Assembly (NCBI GenBank): GCA_023382535.1
Contig: JAHDWA010000022.1
Coordinates: 83,949 to 147,948 of the forward strand
Source of the DNA: Anaerolineae bacterium
GTDB lineage: Bacteria > Chloroflexota > Anaerolineae > 4572-78 > J111
Length of the DNA: 64,000 nucleotides
Reading direction: 5' to 3'
Shown here: positions 28,801-36,387 of the stretch, piece by piece
Layout: each line of letters starts with the position of its first letter
Numbering within the stretch: position 1 is the stretch's first letter
Notes under the pieces: model-generated
Database searches by the model: none
What the model saw: only the letters and a program-made list of their open reading frames with translations
Told to the model about the DNA's origin: nothing
Position numbers and translations under genes: made by a program

Positions 28801-30461
28801 AAACTGGTGGTATCTGTTAACGCTCCATCATCCACGGTTAAGGTGATAACTGCTGTACCAAACTGGTCGGGGGTGGGTATGATCGTTACCGTCCGTGTTA
28901 TATCCTCCCCTCCAATCACGACATTCTCATCGGGCACTAAGATCGGATTAGAGGAGATGCTGGAGACAAATAATTCCTCAGCCAGTGTTTCCGTATCGGT
29001 TACGGTGAAAGTGATAGGGCCAAGCGTCCCGTCTTCAGCCACCGTTTGATCGGGAATAGCGTTAATTATCGGCGGGTCATTAATTGCATCAACGGTGAGC
29101 AAAAAACTGGTGACTACCGTGATTTGTCCATCACTCACCCGCATGGTAATAAGCGCCGAATCAACGACTCCCGGTAAAGGAGTAATGGTCACAGTTTGGT
29201 TCCGCCCCGAGCCGCCTAGGATGATATTTTCATTGGGCACAAGGTCGGGATTGGAAGAGCGGCCCCATACCGTCAGGTCGTTGGCTGCCGTTTCAACGTC
29301 ATCGATTGTAAAAGAGAGCGGTCCCACCGCCTCTCCATCATCCGCGATTTGATCGGTGAAGCTGCTAATGGTCGGCGCATCATTAACTGGGTTTAGGGTA
29401 ATAGAGAATTGGCGGGTGGTTGTCTTTCTTCCATCATCAACGGTCAAGGTAAGAACTGTCGTACCAAACTGGTTAGCTGTCGGGGTTACGGTTACCGTGC
29501 GATCTGTTCCCGATCCCCCAAAGACGATATTCTCCTCGGGCACCAGAACAAGGTTAGAGGAACTGCTTGAGACGACCAGATCGTCAGCCGCTGTTTCGAC
29601 ATCATCAATGCTGAAAGCGAGTGGACCAAGGGTCGTATCTTCGTTGGCTACTTGATCACTCAGGTTGCTAATAGTAGGTGGGTTGTTGAAGGGGCTAACC
29701 GTCAATAAAAAGCTTGTGCTGGCAGTCGCTTCACCATCATCCACGCGAAGCGTGATCGTGGTTGAGCCGGTCTGGTTAAGAGCTGGTGCGATGGTGACGG
29801 TGCGAGTGAGACCCGTTCCGGCCAGGCCAATGTTCTCATTGGGAACCAGTAGCGTATCCGAGGAATCACCTGAAACAACCAAATCATCAGCCGCTGTTTC
29901 GATATCGCTGACCGTAAAGGTCAGTGGCCCCAATACACCATTTTCTTCGATTTCTTGATTGATAAAATCACTAATCGTGGGGGAGGCATTAACGGCATTG
30001 ACAGTGACTATAAAATTGTTAGAGGTTACATCCTGGCCGTCCTCGACGGTCAGAGTTACGGTAGCTGTGCCGCTCTGATCAAGCGCTGGTGTAAGGGTGA
30101 CTGTTCGGTCTGTTCCGGAGCCACCCAAAAGTATATTTTCATTGGGAATAAGTGTCGGATCAGAAGAGATAGCTGATACTAACAGGTCAGCAGGCGCAGT
30201 TTCCACATCAGCCACAGTGAAGGCAAGAGGCCCCAGGGAAATATCTTCGTCGGTTATCTGGTCGGGAAGACTGGAGATCGTTGGAGATATATTGGCGGCA
30301 TGAGGCATTAAAGCAGCCGGGGTCTGATTAACCTGACCCCTTCGTTGACCTGGATGGTCACTGTAGTTGAATAGAGACGCTGCTTCGACCTTAAACACGG
30401 CCAGGTTAAATAGGCTGGTGAGAATAACAAGATGAAGGAAAAGAATTCGTTTTGTAATCAT
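22809..30461 (-). CDS. Giant secreted protein: 16 cadherin-like repeats, TSP3 calcium repeats, two IPT domains
   Basis: The protein has 2550 residues. It starts with a signal peptide (MITKRILFLHLVILTSLFNLAVFKVEAA). Residues ~55-1675 are 16 tandem ~100-residue cadherin-like repeats of the pattern PTISxIxDQxxDEDxxxGPLxFTxxDxET...TLTVDDG...FxxTVNxVND. Residues ~1675-2355 are TSP3-type Asp-rich repeats (DSDGDGIPDxxE) that bind calcium. Two IPT/TIG domains follow (~2360-2535). The chain ends VFLPIIIK. These modules are found in extracellular adhesins and matrix proteins, and the Asp repeats are expected to stiffen with calcium. No recognised ribosome site precedes the ATG. It is first gene of the minus-strand surface cluster. 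Confidence 0.9.
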   Translation of the reverse strand: MITKRILFLHLVILTSLFNLAVFKVEAASLFNYSDHPGQRRGQVNQTPAALMPHAANISPTISSLPDQITDEDISLGPLAFTVADVETAPADLLVSAISSDPTLIPNENILLGGSGTDRTVTLTPALDQSGTATVTLTVEDGQDVTSNNFIVTVNAVNASPTISDFINQEIEENGVLGPLTFTVSDIETAADDLVVSGDSSDTLLVPNENIGLAGTGLTRTVTIAPALNQTGSTTITLRVDDGEATASTSFLLTVSPFNNPPTISNLSDQVANEDTTLGPLAFSIDDVETAADDLVVSSSSSNLVLVPEENIVFGGSGTDRTVTVTPTANQFGTTVLTLTVDDGRKTTTRQFSITLNPVNDAPTISSFTDQIADDGEAVGPLSFTIDDVETAANDLTVWGRSSNPDLVPNENIILGGSGRNQTVTITPLPGVVDSALITMRVSDGQITVVTSFLLTVDAINDPPIINAIPDQTVAEDGTLGPITFTVTDTETLAEELFVSSISSNPILVPDENVVIGGEDITRTVTIIPTPDQFGTAVITLTVDDGALTDTTSFTVTVQPVNDAPWVDYIFDQETELNTPLGPVSFFVDDVDTPVDDLVIWGRSSNTVLVPNSNVQLGGSGTNRTVTITPATDQFGSTIITISADDGEILATSSFWVTVNPGNQTPTITSIPDEQVDENTQIGPLDFTIDDMETSADLLDLSVVSSNPTLMPEANISLGGFGASRTITLIPALNQNGTATITLTVDDGAAAASTSFVVTINEVNYAPTISNILDQQVDEDSQIGPLVFTISDAETPVDELLLTVSSSNPGLIPDFNVIVGGSGTTRTLTINPLANQSGVTTITLTLDDGEEVTTYNIKATVDAVNDLPTLSAISDQMIDEDGATGALPFTISDVDTPVDALLVSATSSDQTVVPNGNILVAGTGMTRTITITPAADQSGSVTLLVSVDDGKDTATSSFILNITGYNDLPTITPLADQEVDEDSPIGPLAFTVADSETAAADLVVSAISTDAALFPPGNISLGGSGANRTLSLTPATNQSGVATITLTVDDGLTTVSTNFVITVNAIADAPILSSIPDQQGDEDSTIGPLPFSMNDVETPTVDLTLTISSSNVVLIPTGNITVTGSGANRTLTLQPAVNQSGVATITLTVHDGQLAKSSSFSVAVDPVNDVPTLTDIADQSIDEDTTTGPLSFTIDDIETLPGLLSVSATSSNETLVPQSNIMLAGSGVNRTIEVTPAPGQNGVAVIEIRVSDGEDTTLTSFILTVSSVNDVPTISPISDQVIDEDSAIGPLSFTIGDEETASGALFVTASSSNPTLLPDRIISLGGSGANRTVTLIPAANQNGVTSITLVVSDGEDTASTTFTITVNALNDSPTISSIGNQETTYETPLGPLSFTIGDVETPPASLLLNAVSSNSTLLPNGNITLGGSGTNRTVTFTPTAGQNGVTTVRLTVGDGQATTSISFTLTVHPINYRPTISDIANQVTNEDTPTNPLSFTIDDVETPASSLILSGSSSNTLIVPDDNILFLGNGTNRTVTVVPAPNQFGNVAITITVSDGQLESSDTFLLTINPVNDPPVIANITDKSTAEGTSIGPIPFTISDIESTPSNLLLSGRSSNTSLVPNSSIVFGGSGGDRTVMITPVANKNGNTIITIEVSDGSSISSDTFNLTVNPHGADTDGDGLPDGWEIDHALDPLDPGGANGAQGDPDGDNLTNQAEYQAGTDPRDSDSDNDGMPDGWEITYGLNPLLGDASTDRDNDGLSNLAEFQYQTNPNLSDTDIDGMSDKWEIDHGLNPRVDDRTLDTDGDRINNLDEYLLRTNPVYPDSDNDSINDGVEVGPDPRTPRDTDRDGKIDALDIESDGDSIPDQLEGTADKDNDGLPNYRDDDSDGDGIPDSIEGAGLPDTDGDGTADYLDLESDGDGILDAVEGSGDIDLDGILNYRDSDSDGDGIPDGWEKSVDSDQDGIPDYWDRDSDNDGILDIQEGISDPDRDGLSNYVDLDSDGDGILDKIEGTGDLDRDGIRNYLDLDSDGDGLTDAQEGNGDQDADGIANYLDLDSDGDTVSDRDDGANDTDGDGIPNYLDSDSDGDNIFDRIEGTGDRDGDGVPNYLDSDSDGDTLLDKDEGTGDPDGDQTPNYLDKDSDGDNIFDSIERFGDLDGDNQPNYLDLDSDGDGLLDKDEGMGDPDSDQSPNYLDFDSDGDGIPDALEKAADPDGDGISNYLDLDSDGDTLLDKAEGTGDPDGDQTPNYLDKDSDGDTIFDSVEKAVDVDGDGRPNYVDLDSDGDTLLDKAEGTGDSDGDQTPNYLDLDSDGDTIPDSVEKAVDVDGDGQPNFLDLDSDGDGLLDKNEGLNDIDSDGQPDYLDNRVGLTITTLAPTVIRNPVTTTLTITGTGFLAPMQVNVGSYTLTNVTLVTSQTVRGILPSGIPAGIYNVNLTRADGDSQNKPYALTIGSLPPVEVTDIDKHEATNQIVTIITLTGRGFVPITQVKLDQITLENVTFVSAQKLQAVIPAGLLPATYDIKVINPDGQTDTLARAFTVKSPTQNVFLPIIIK

Positions 30462-30657
30462 TTTCTATTCAGATAATTACGAGTTTTGAATAATTCCTAC
30501 ACGCCTCGCTAGATGAAATGTGCATATTTAGGAAGTTGAACTTCCACACTTTTCAAGTGCATAAACCGGGCTTCTGCCATATAATAGTGACAGATATAAG
30601 GCTGTTATCAGCCTGCTGACCAGATACCCCCAGTTCAGCTGCCTCGAGGTTTCCGCA

Positions 30658-31158
30658 ATGATGAAAAATTCACGGCTAACCTTCCGGATCACCCTCTGGC
30701 GGCCATGGCTGCTGGCTGTAACCCCGTTGGCCCTGCTGGCCGCTGTGGGGGTAGCCATCACCATTGCCGCCGGGGAACTTGCCACTGCGTCCGGTATCCT
30801 GCTCGGCTTCGCTGCGGTTGCGCTGGCCTTGCTGGTGCCCATCGGCTTGGCCGTTCGGGCAAGCCGATGGCACATTGATCTGAACGGGATTGGCGGCCGA
30901 AACCATTGGCTCATCTATCATCATCTAGAGTGGTCCGAAATTGAGTCCGTCGAGCCGTGGTTGATTCCCGGGTACCTGTACGTGCAGGTAAACGGGGCCG
31001 GCAAGCGGTGGGTGTTCTGGTTGCCCTTATTCCTGACCGACATGTCCGGATTTCGGTCAGCGGTAGCGCGGTATGCCTCACCGGAAAACCCATTGCGGCG
31101 CTACCTGGAGAAACACTCAGCCGAAACGGGCGCTGGCGCAGATAGGCCACGCGGCTGA
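30658..31158 (+). CDS. Small membrane protein with two transmembrane helices and a PH-like cytoplasmic part
   Basis: The product has 166 residues, with GAGG upstream of ATG 30658. Two transmembrane helices lie at ~15-37 and ~42-66. The remainder (~67-150) is a beta-rich domain with WHIDLNGIGGRN, LEWSEIESVEPW and YLYVQVNGAGKRWVFWLP, reminiscent of bacterial PH-like membrane proteins. It is the only plus-strand gene in this part and looks more GC-rich than its neighbours, so it may have been acquired separately. Function unknown. A TATAAT at 30580-30585 may be its -10 box, but no good -35 box is visible. Confidence 0.7.
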   Translation: MMKNSRLTFRITLWRPWLLAVTPLALLAAVGVAITIAAGELATASGILLGFAAVALALLVPIGLAVRASRWHIDLNGIGGRNHWLIYHHLEWSEIESVEPWLIPGYLYVQVNGAGKRWVFWLPLFLTDMSGFRSAVARYASPENPLRRYLEKHSAETGAGADRPRG

Positions 31159-31286
31159 TAGTTCTCCGAGCTTCGGCGACTCCTCCCGCGTGAGCTGACT
31201 GTTGAGCTGTGTCGTTAAACTTAAGGCTCCACCTCTAGTAGTTGGATTCACTCAGGATTCATGCGAAAATCGGTATAAGTCTTGAG

Positions 31287-31319
31287 GCTGCCGGGGCAGC
31301 ATTACCTGTACCCGGCAGC
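31287..31319. terminator. 3' hairpin of the 1644-residue surface gene
   Basis: A perfect 9-bp stem GCTGCCGGG/CCCGGCAGC with a 15-base loop lies 26 bases after the stop of the gene at 31345. There is no T-run on either strand. Related stems with the same GCTGCCGGGTGCA-type sequence lie at 36326-36368 and 43283-43317. Confidence 0.5.
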
Positions 31320-31344
31320 TTCTTTAATCAAGTCTCTGCGAAAG

Positions 31345-34300
31345 TCACTTCCTAATAATGGGCAGGTAGATAAGTCTATCCTTATCAAGGTAGTCGGGGA
31401 TGCCATCGCCGTCAGAGTCGCCTGCATCTTCCTCAGCATCAGGGATGCCATCCCCGTCACTATCAGTATCGAGGTAGTTGGGCTTGCCATCGTTGTCCGC
31501 GTCACCGGCACCTTCCTGGGCATCAGGTATCCCATCGCCGTCACTGTCCAGGTCCAGATAATTAGCTTTGCCGTCGTTATCGACGTCCGTCGCCCCTTCG
31601 ACCGCATCGCTCAAACCGTCCCCATCGCTGTCCGGGTCCAGGTAGTTGGGTTTGCCGTCGTTGTCGGCATCACCCGCGCCTTCCTGAGCATCAGGGATGC
31701 CATCGCCATCGGTATCAGTATCGAGGTAATTGGGTTTACCGTCGTTATCGCTATCCCCTGCACCTTCGTCGGCGTCAGTAATCCCGTCGCCATCGCTATC
31801 GTCATCCACGTAGTTGGGTGTGCCGTCATTGTCCGCGTCGTCTGCGCTTTCTTCGCGGTCACTCAACCCATCGTTGTCGCTATCCCCGTCGAGATAATCA
31901 GGCATATTGTCATTGTCGCTATCGGGACATGGCGGTCCCGCCGGGCACTCCACCGTCGTGAGAATAGTGTCATTATCATCATCCAGGTCGAGGTAATCCG
32001 GGGAGCTATCGCCGTCGTTATCGGCACACGGCGGGCCGGCTGGGCATTCGACCGTGGTCGGAACATTGTCCTCGTCATCGTCCAGATCGGCGAAATCAGG
32101 TGTCCCATCCTCGTCTGTATCCAGCGGGGTGCCAGGATCATTCCCTATTTCCCGACCATCGTTTACCCCGTCGCCGTCGGTGTCTCTGTTTTGTGGGTCG
32201 CTACCTGCTTGATACTCTTCTAAATTGGTCGCTCCATCGTTATCGGCATCGTCATTGGCATCGTTTATGAGCGGATCCAGGCCGTTATTCAACTCCCATC
32301 CATCTGGCATGCCGTCGCCATCGCTATCGCTATCCTGCGGATCTGTCCCAGCCTGATATTCCTCCAGGTTGGTTAAACCGTCGCCGTCGGCGTCGTCCTC
32401 TGTGTCATGCGCGAGCGGATTCAAGCCATTGGACCCTTCCCACCCATCTGGCAGCCCATCATCATCGCTATCGCTATCCTGTGGATCCGTTCCCGCCTGA
32501 TATTCCTCCAGGTTGGTCAAACCGTCGTCGTCGGCGTCATCCACAGCGTCGTCAACGATCGGATCGAGGCTGTTATCCAACTCCCACCCATCCGGCATGC
32601 CGTCGCCATCGCTGTCACTGTTCTGTGGATCTGTCCCGGCCTGGTATTCCTCCAGGTTGGTCAAGCCATCGCCGTCGGCGTCGTCCGCCGTGTCATCCGT
32701 GAGTGGATCCAGCCCGTTAGACCCTTCCCACCCATCTGTCAGCCCGTCGTCGTCGCTGTCACTGTCCTGTGGATTCGTCCCAGCCTGGTATTCCTCTAGG
32801 TTGGTCAAGCCATCGCCGTCGGCATCATCAGCAGCGTCGTCTACGAGCGGATCGAGGCCGTTATCCAACTCCCACCCATCTGGTGTCCTGTCACTGTCGG
32901 TGTCTCTGTTTTGCGGATCGCTGCCTGCTTGATACTCTTCCAGATTGGTCGCTCCATCGTTATCGGCATCGCCATTGGCATCGTTTATGAGCGGATCCAG
33001 GCCATTATCCAACTCCCACCCATCTGTCAGCCCGTCATCATCGCTGTCATTGTCCTGTGGATCCGTCCCGGCCTGATATTCCCCCAGGTTGGTCAAACCG
33101 TCACTATCCGCATCGCTGGCGGCTTCATCGCTAAGAGGATTGAAATTATTGGTCACTTCCCAACCATCCGGCATCCCATCACCATCGCTATCCGCGCTGT
33201 TGGGTTCTGTGCCGAGTTGATATTCCTCCAGGTTGCTCAGACCATCGTTATCCGGGTCCTGGGCTGCATCGTTCACAAGCGGATCCAGGCTGTTATTCAC
33301 TTCCCAACCGTCCAGCATACCGTCGCCATCCGAATCGGCGGATAACGAGTCAAGTCCATTGTTGACTTCCCAACCATCCTCCAGCCCATCGTTATCGCTG
33401 TCGGCATCGTTGGGGTCCGTTCCCGCCTGATATTCCTCCAGATTGGTCAGGCCATCGCCGTCTGGATCTTGGGCTCCCTCATCCGTCATCGGGTCCAGGC
33501 CATTCGCCACTTCCCAACCGTCGGTCATGCCATCACTATCCGTATCGGAGTCGGGCGAATTGACCGTCAGAACGAAACTGTCCTCGGCGGTCGCTGATCC
33601 ATCGCCGACTCTGATGGTGAGAGTCGCCGTCCCGTACTCACCGGGTGTTGGCGTGACCGTGACCGTTCGGTTGGCCCCACTGCCGCCAAAGACGATGTTA
33701 GTCACAGATACCAGCGTGTTATTGGACGAAGCCGCGCTGAGCGTGAGCGAGCCAGCAGGTGTCTCTATATCCCCCACCGTAAAGGTAATCGGACCTTTGG
33801 CCGTGCTGTAAGCCGTCAATTGATCGGCAATGTCGGAAATAGTGGGGATATCATTGACCGTGTTCACGGTCAGGACGAAGAGGTCCGAGGTCGAGCTTGT
33901 ACCGTCGCTGACCGTGATTGTGATCGTGGCCGAACCATATTGGTTCGCCGCCGGGGCGACCGTCACCGTCCGGTTGGCCCCGCTGCCACCAAAGACAATA
34001 TTGCTATTGGGAATTAAGCTGATATTTGAGGAACTGCCGGATATCGTCAAGCTGCTGGCCGCTGTCTCCATATCGGCGATGGTGAAAGAAAGCGGGCCAG
34101 TGGGAGTGTCCTCATCGGTTATTTGGTCAACAATAGCGGAGATGGTGGGTGAATTGTCCGGGTGGAGTTTAAATACAAAGCCATCACTGCTGCCGTTATA
34201 ACTCGTGTCGTAAGCGCCGGCAGTTGTGGGGATATTGGCTTCATAAGCTTGGCCCAAAACCAGCATATCGCCACTGTTGGTCGTGACCATATCCACCGTT

Positions 34301-36279
34301 TGTTCCGAATCGTTTTCGCTGCCAAAGAGGGTGCTATACAGCAGGGCGCTGCCGCTGGGATTGAACTTGGTTACAAACACGTCGTGAGAATAAGTAGCGC
34401 CAAGCGACATATCGTAAGCGCCCAGCGTCGTCGGAAAGCTGGCGTTGGCACTTGAAGCATAAACACTCCCGGCCACATAGGCATTGCCACTTGCGTCAAT
34501 CGACAGGGCATTTCCGTTAGTTTGCGCATTCGCCCCTTCCAGATAGGTGCTGTAGACCAGGGCTGACCCGCTGGGGCCCAGCTTGGTGAGGTAGGTCGCA
34601 TAACCTGAATTGAGAGTGCGATCATACGCGCCGGAAGTGGTTGGAAAGTTTGAGGAAGGCGTATCCCCGAACAGATACAAGTTTCCACTGCCGTCAACCT
34701 TCATATCGCTTACATACTCATCGGCGCTTCCACCGAGATAGGTACCGTAGAGGAGCGCCGAGCCGGTGGCATTGAGTTTAACAGCGAATATGTCCGTCGC
34801 CCCGTTGAAGGTAGTATCATAAGCGCCGGCGGTGGTCGGAAAACTGTTATACTGCACCAGGCCGCTGACGTAAACATTATTACTCCCATCTACCGCAATG
34901 GCCGAAGGCGATTCAACGAGCGAGCCGCCGACGTAGGTGCTGTAGACCAGGGTTGACCCGGTCGAGTTGAGTTTGGCGACATATATATCTTCGAGTCCGC
35001 CGTTATACGTGGTATCGTAAGCCCCAGCCGTAACCGGAAAACCGCCGTTGGTGAAGCCGGTGACGTATACAGCCCCAGAACTATCGATGGCCAAAGCCCG
35101 GATGTCGTCCCAGTTGGATCCACCCAGATAGGTGCCATAAACCAGCGCTGATCCCGTCGAGTTGAGTTTGATAACGTACCCATCTTCGGGTCCGCTCAGC
35201 GCAGTGTCATAGGCGCCAGCGGTGGTAGGAATACCAAAAGTTGCGGAGCCGGCGATAATCGCGTTGCCGCCACTATCGACCGCTAGGACGTAAATGTCTC
35301 CGGCGTTAATATAGGTGCTGTAGACGAGCGCCGAACCGGTTGGGTTAAGCTTGGTGATAAAATCGGTAAAACTACCACTGGTTTGATAAGCGCCGGGGGT
35401 TGTGGGAAAGTTCGAGGAATAAGTGTAGCCGGCAATATAGGCATTGCCGGCGCTGTCCACCGCTATTTGGCGGGGATAATCCTCATTGCTGCCCCCCAAG
35501 AAAGTGCTATACACTAGCACCGGGTCAATTACCAACGGTAACGTCCGGTTGTACTCGCCCACCCAAAAACTTACCTGCTGATTCGATAATACGAATCCAC
35601 CTTCGACACTGCGCCTTTCCCCGTTTACCTCTTGATAAATGATCGGAGCCTTCTGGCGTATTTCGTTATCACTCACGCCAATCACCAGGTCGCCGTTTGG
35701 GTCAATTTCCAGCCAGTCAGCTCCATCAAAGCTCATCTTGACTTGGGCCGGGTCTATGCTTGGCGTGACGATAAAGTCGTATTCAAGCAATTTCTGACTC
35801 CCATACAGAACCAAGTCAATACCCGGCCAGACCTGCTCATACTGGACTCGCCCATAGTTCGGAATTCCCGTACGCCAGCCTGCCGGATCGTTGCCAATGA
35901 GGTAGTTACTGACCCCTGGCTGCTGTTCCAGACCGGTCATTTGTACATCAGGATTGGCCCCATCGAGAGTTACCTGGATGACCGCCGCCTCTTTATCATT
36001 TGGCTCACGGAGGTTCAGGATCAGACCGGAAGGTGTGGCCGCCATAAAATAGCCGTTCCCCCTGGCAATAAACTTGACGTCTGTGGCGCTCACTTGCCCT
36101 TGATTGGCTTCAAAGTAGAGAGGGATATCATAGGAGAGAATATCTTGCTGCTTCGCTGAGGAAGTAACATCTTCCTGGGCCAGAGGCGGCCCCGCGGCGT
36201 CAATCGGCACGGTAATCGGGCTAAATTGGAAGATCAGGAACACGAGTAAGGAGATAGAGGTTCTGATAAGATTTTTCAT
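31345..36279 (-). CDS. Giant secreted SBBP beta-propeller / cadherin-like / TSP3 protein
   Basis: The protein has 1644 residues. It starts at ATG 36279 (AAAGG upstream) with a signal peptide (MKNLIRTSISLLVFLIFQFSPITVPIDAAG). Residues ~45-260 match the domain that usually precedes SBBP repeats (IPLYFEANQGQ, then YEQVWPGIDLVLYG). Residues ~265-705 are SBBP beta-propeller units (LVYSTYLGGS...AIDSSGAVYVTGFT...FPTTAGAYDTT). Two cadherin-like repeats lie at ~710-905 and TSP3 Asp repeats at ~905-1630. The chain ends LIYLPIIRK. It is a paralogue of the gene at 36388-43188, 108 bases upstream. Probably an adhesin or matrix component; no catalytic motif was seen. Confidence 0.9.
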   Translation of the reverse strand: MKNLIRTSISLLVFLIFQFSPITVPIDAAGPPLAQEDVTSSAKQQDILSYDIPLYFEANQGQVSATDVKFIARGNGYFMAATPSGLILNLREPNDKEAAVIQVTLDGANPDVQMTGLEQQPGVSNYLIGNDPAGWRTGIPNYGRVQYEQVWPGIDLVLYGSQKLLEYDFIVTPSIDPAQVKMSFDGADWLEIDPNGDLVIGVSDNEIRQKAPIIYQEVNGERRSVEGGFVLSNQQVSFWVGEYNRTLPLVIDPVLVYSTFLGGSNEDYPRQIAVDSAGNAYIAGYTYSSNFPTTPGAYQTSGSFTDFITKLNPTGSALVYSTYINAGDIYVLAVDSGGNAIIAGSATFGIPTTAGAYDTALSGPEDGYVIKLNSTGSALVYGTYLGGSNWDDIRALAIDSSGAVYVTGFTNGGFPVTAGAYDTTYNGGLEDIYVAKLNSTGSTLVYSTYVGGSLVESPSAIAVDGSNNVYVSGLVQYNSFPTTAGAYDTTFNGATDIFAVKLNATGSALLYGTYLGGSADEYVSDMKVDGSGNLYLFGDTPSSNFPTTSGAYDRTLNSGYATYLTKLGPSGSALVYSTYLEGANAQTNGNALSIDASGNAYVAGSVYASSANASFPTTLGAYDMSLGATYSHDVFVTKFNPSGSALLYSTLFGSENDSEQTVDMVTTNSGDMLVLGQAYEANIPTTAGAYDTSYNGSSDGFVFKLHPDNSPTISAIVDQITDEDTPTGPLSFTIADMETAASSLTISGSSSNISLIPNSNIVFGGSGANRTVTVAPAANQYGSATITITVSDGTSSTSDLFVLTVNTVNDIPTISDIADQLTAYSTAKGPITFTVGDIETPAGSLTLSAASSNNTLVSVTNIVFGGSGANRTVTVTPTPGEYGTATLTIRVGDGSATAEDSFVLTVNSPDSDTDSDGMTDGWEVANGLDPMTDEGAQDPDGDGLTNLEEYQAGTDPNDADSDNDGLEDGWEVNNGLDSLSADSDGDGMLDGWEVNNSLDPLVNDAAQDPDNDGLSNLEEYQLGTEPNSADSDGDGMPDGWEVTNNFNPLSDEAASDADSDGLTNLGEYQAGTDPQDNDSDDDGLTDGWELDNGLDPLINDANGDADNDGATNLEEYQAGSDPQNRDTDSDRTPDGWELDNGLDPLVDDAADDADGDGLTNLEEYQAGTNPQDSDSDDDGLTDGWEGSNGLDPLTDDTADDADGDGLTNLEEYQAGTDPQNSDSDGDGMPDGWELDNSLDPIVDDAVDDADDDGLTNLEEYQAGTDPQDSDSDDDGLPDGWEGSNGLNPLAHDTEDDADGDGLTNLEEYQAGTDPQDSDSDGDGMPDGWELNNGLDPLINDANDDADNDGATNLEEYQAGSDPQNRDTDGDGVNDGREIGNDPGTPLDTDEDGTPDFADLDDDEDNVPTTVECPAGPPCADNDGDSSPDYLDLDDDNDTILTTVECPAGPPCPDSDNDNMPDYLDGDSDNDGLSDREESADDADNDGTPNYVDDDSDGDGITDADEGAGDSDNDGKPNYLDTDTDGDGIPDAQEGAGDADNDGKPNYLDPDSDGDGLSDAVEGATDVDNDGKANYLDLDSDGDGIPDAQEGAGDADNDGKPNYLDTDSDGDGIPDAEEDAGDSDGDGIPDYLDKDRLIYLPIIRK

Positions 36280-36325
36280 TTTCGGACCTTTATAGTTAGT
36301 TTGTGGAGAAAACTAAAGCGTTATT

Positions 36326-36368
36326 GGGAGGCTGTTGGAGCAATGCGGCGTGCACCCGGCAGCCTCCC
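36326..36368. terminator. 3' hairpin of the 2266-residue surface gene
   Basis: A perfect 9-bp stem GGGAGGCTG/CAGCCTCCC lies 20 bases after the stop at 36388. The loop contains CCGGGTGCA, shared with the hairpins at 31287 and 43283. On the minus strand it is followed by AATAACGCTTTAGTTTT. Confidence 0.55.
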
Positions 36369-36387
36369 TTACTCAAACCGATAAGAC

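Noticed and set aside
31282..33811. Long plus-strand open frames opposite the TSP3 region of the 1644-residue gene
   Set aside because: They mirror the low-complexity Asp/Gly codon pattern of the minus-strand gene, give Val/Ile-rich repetitive products, and have no ribosome sites.
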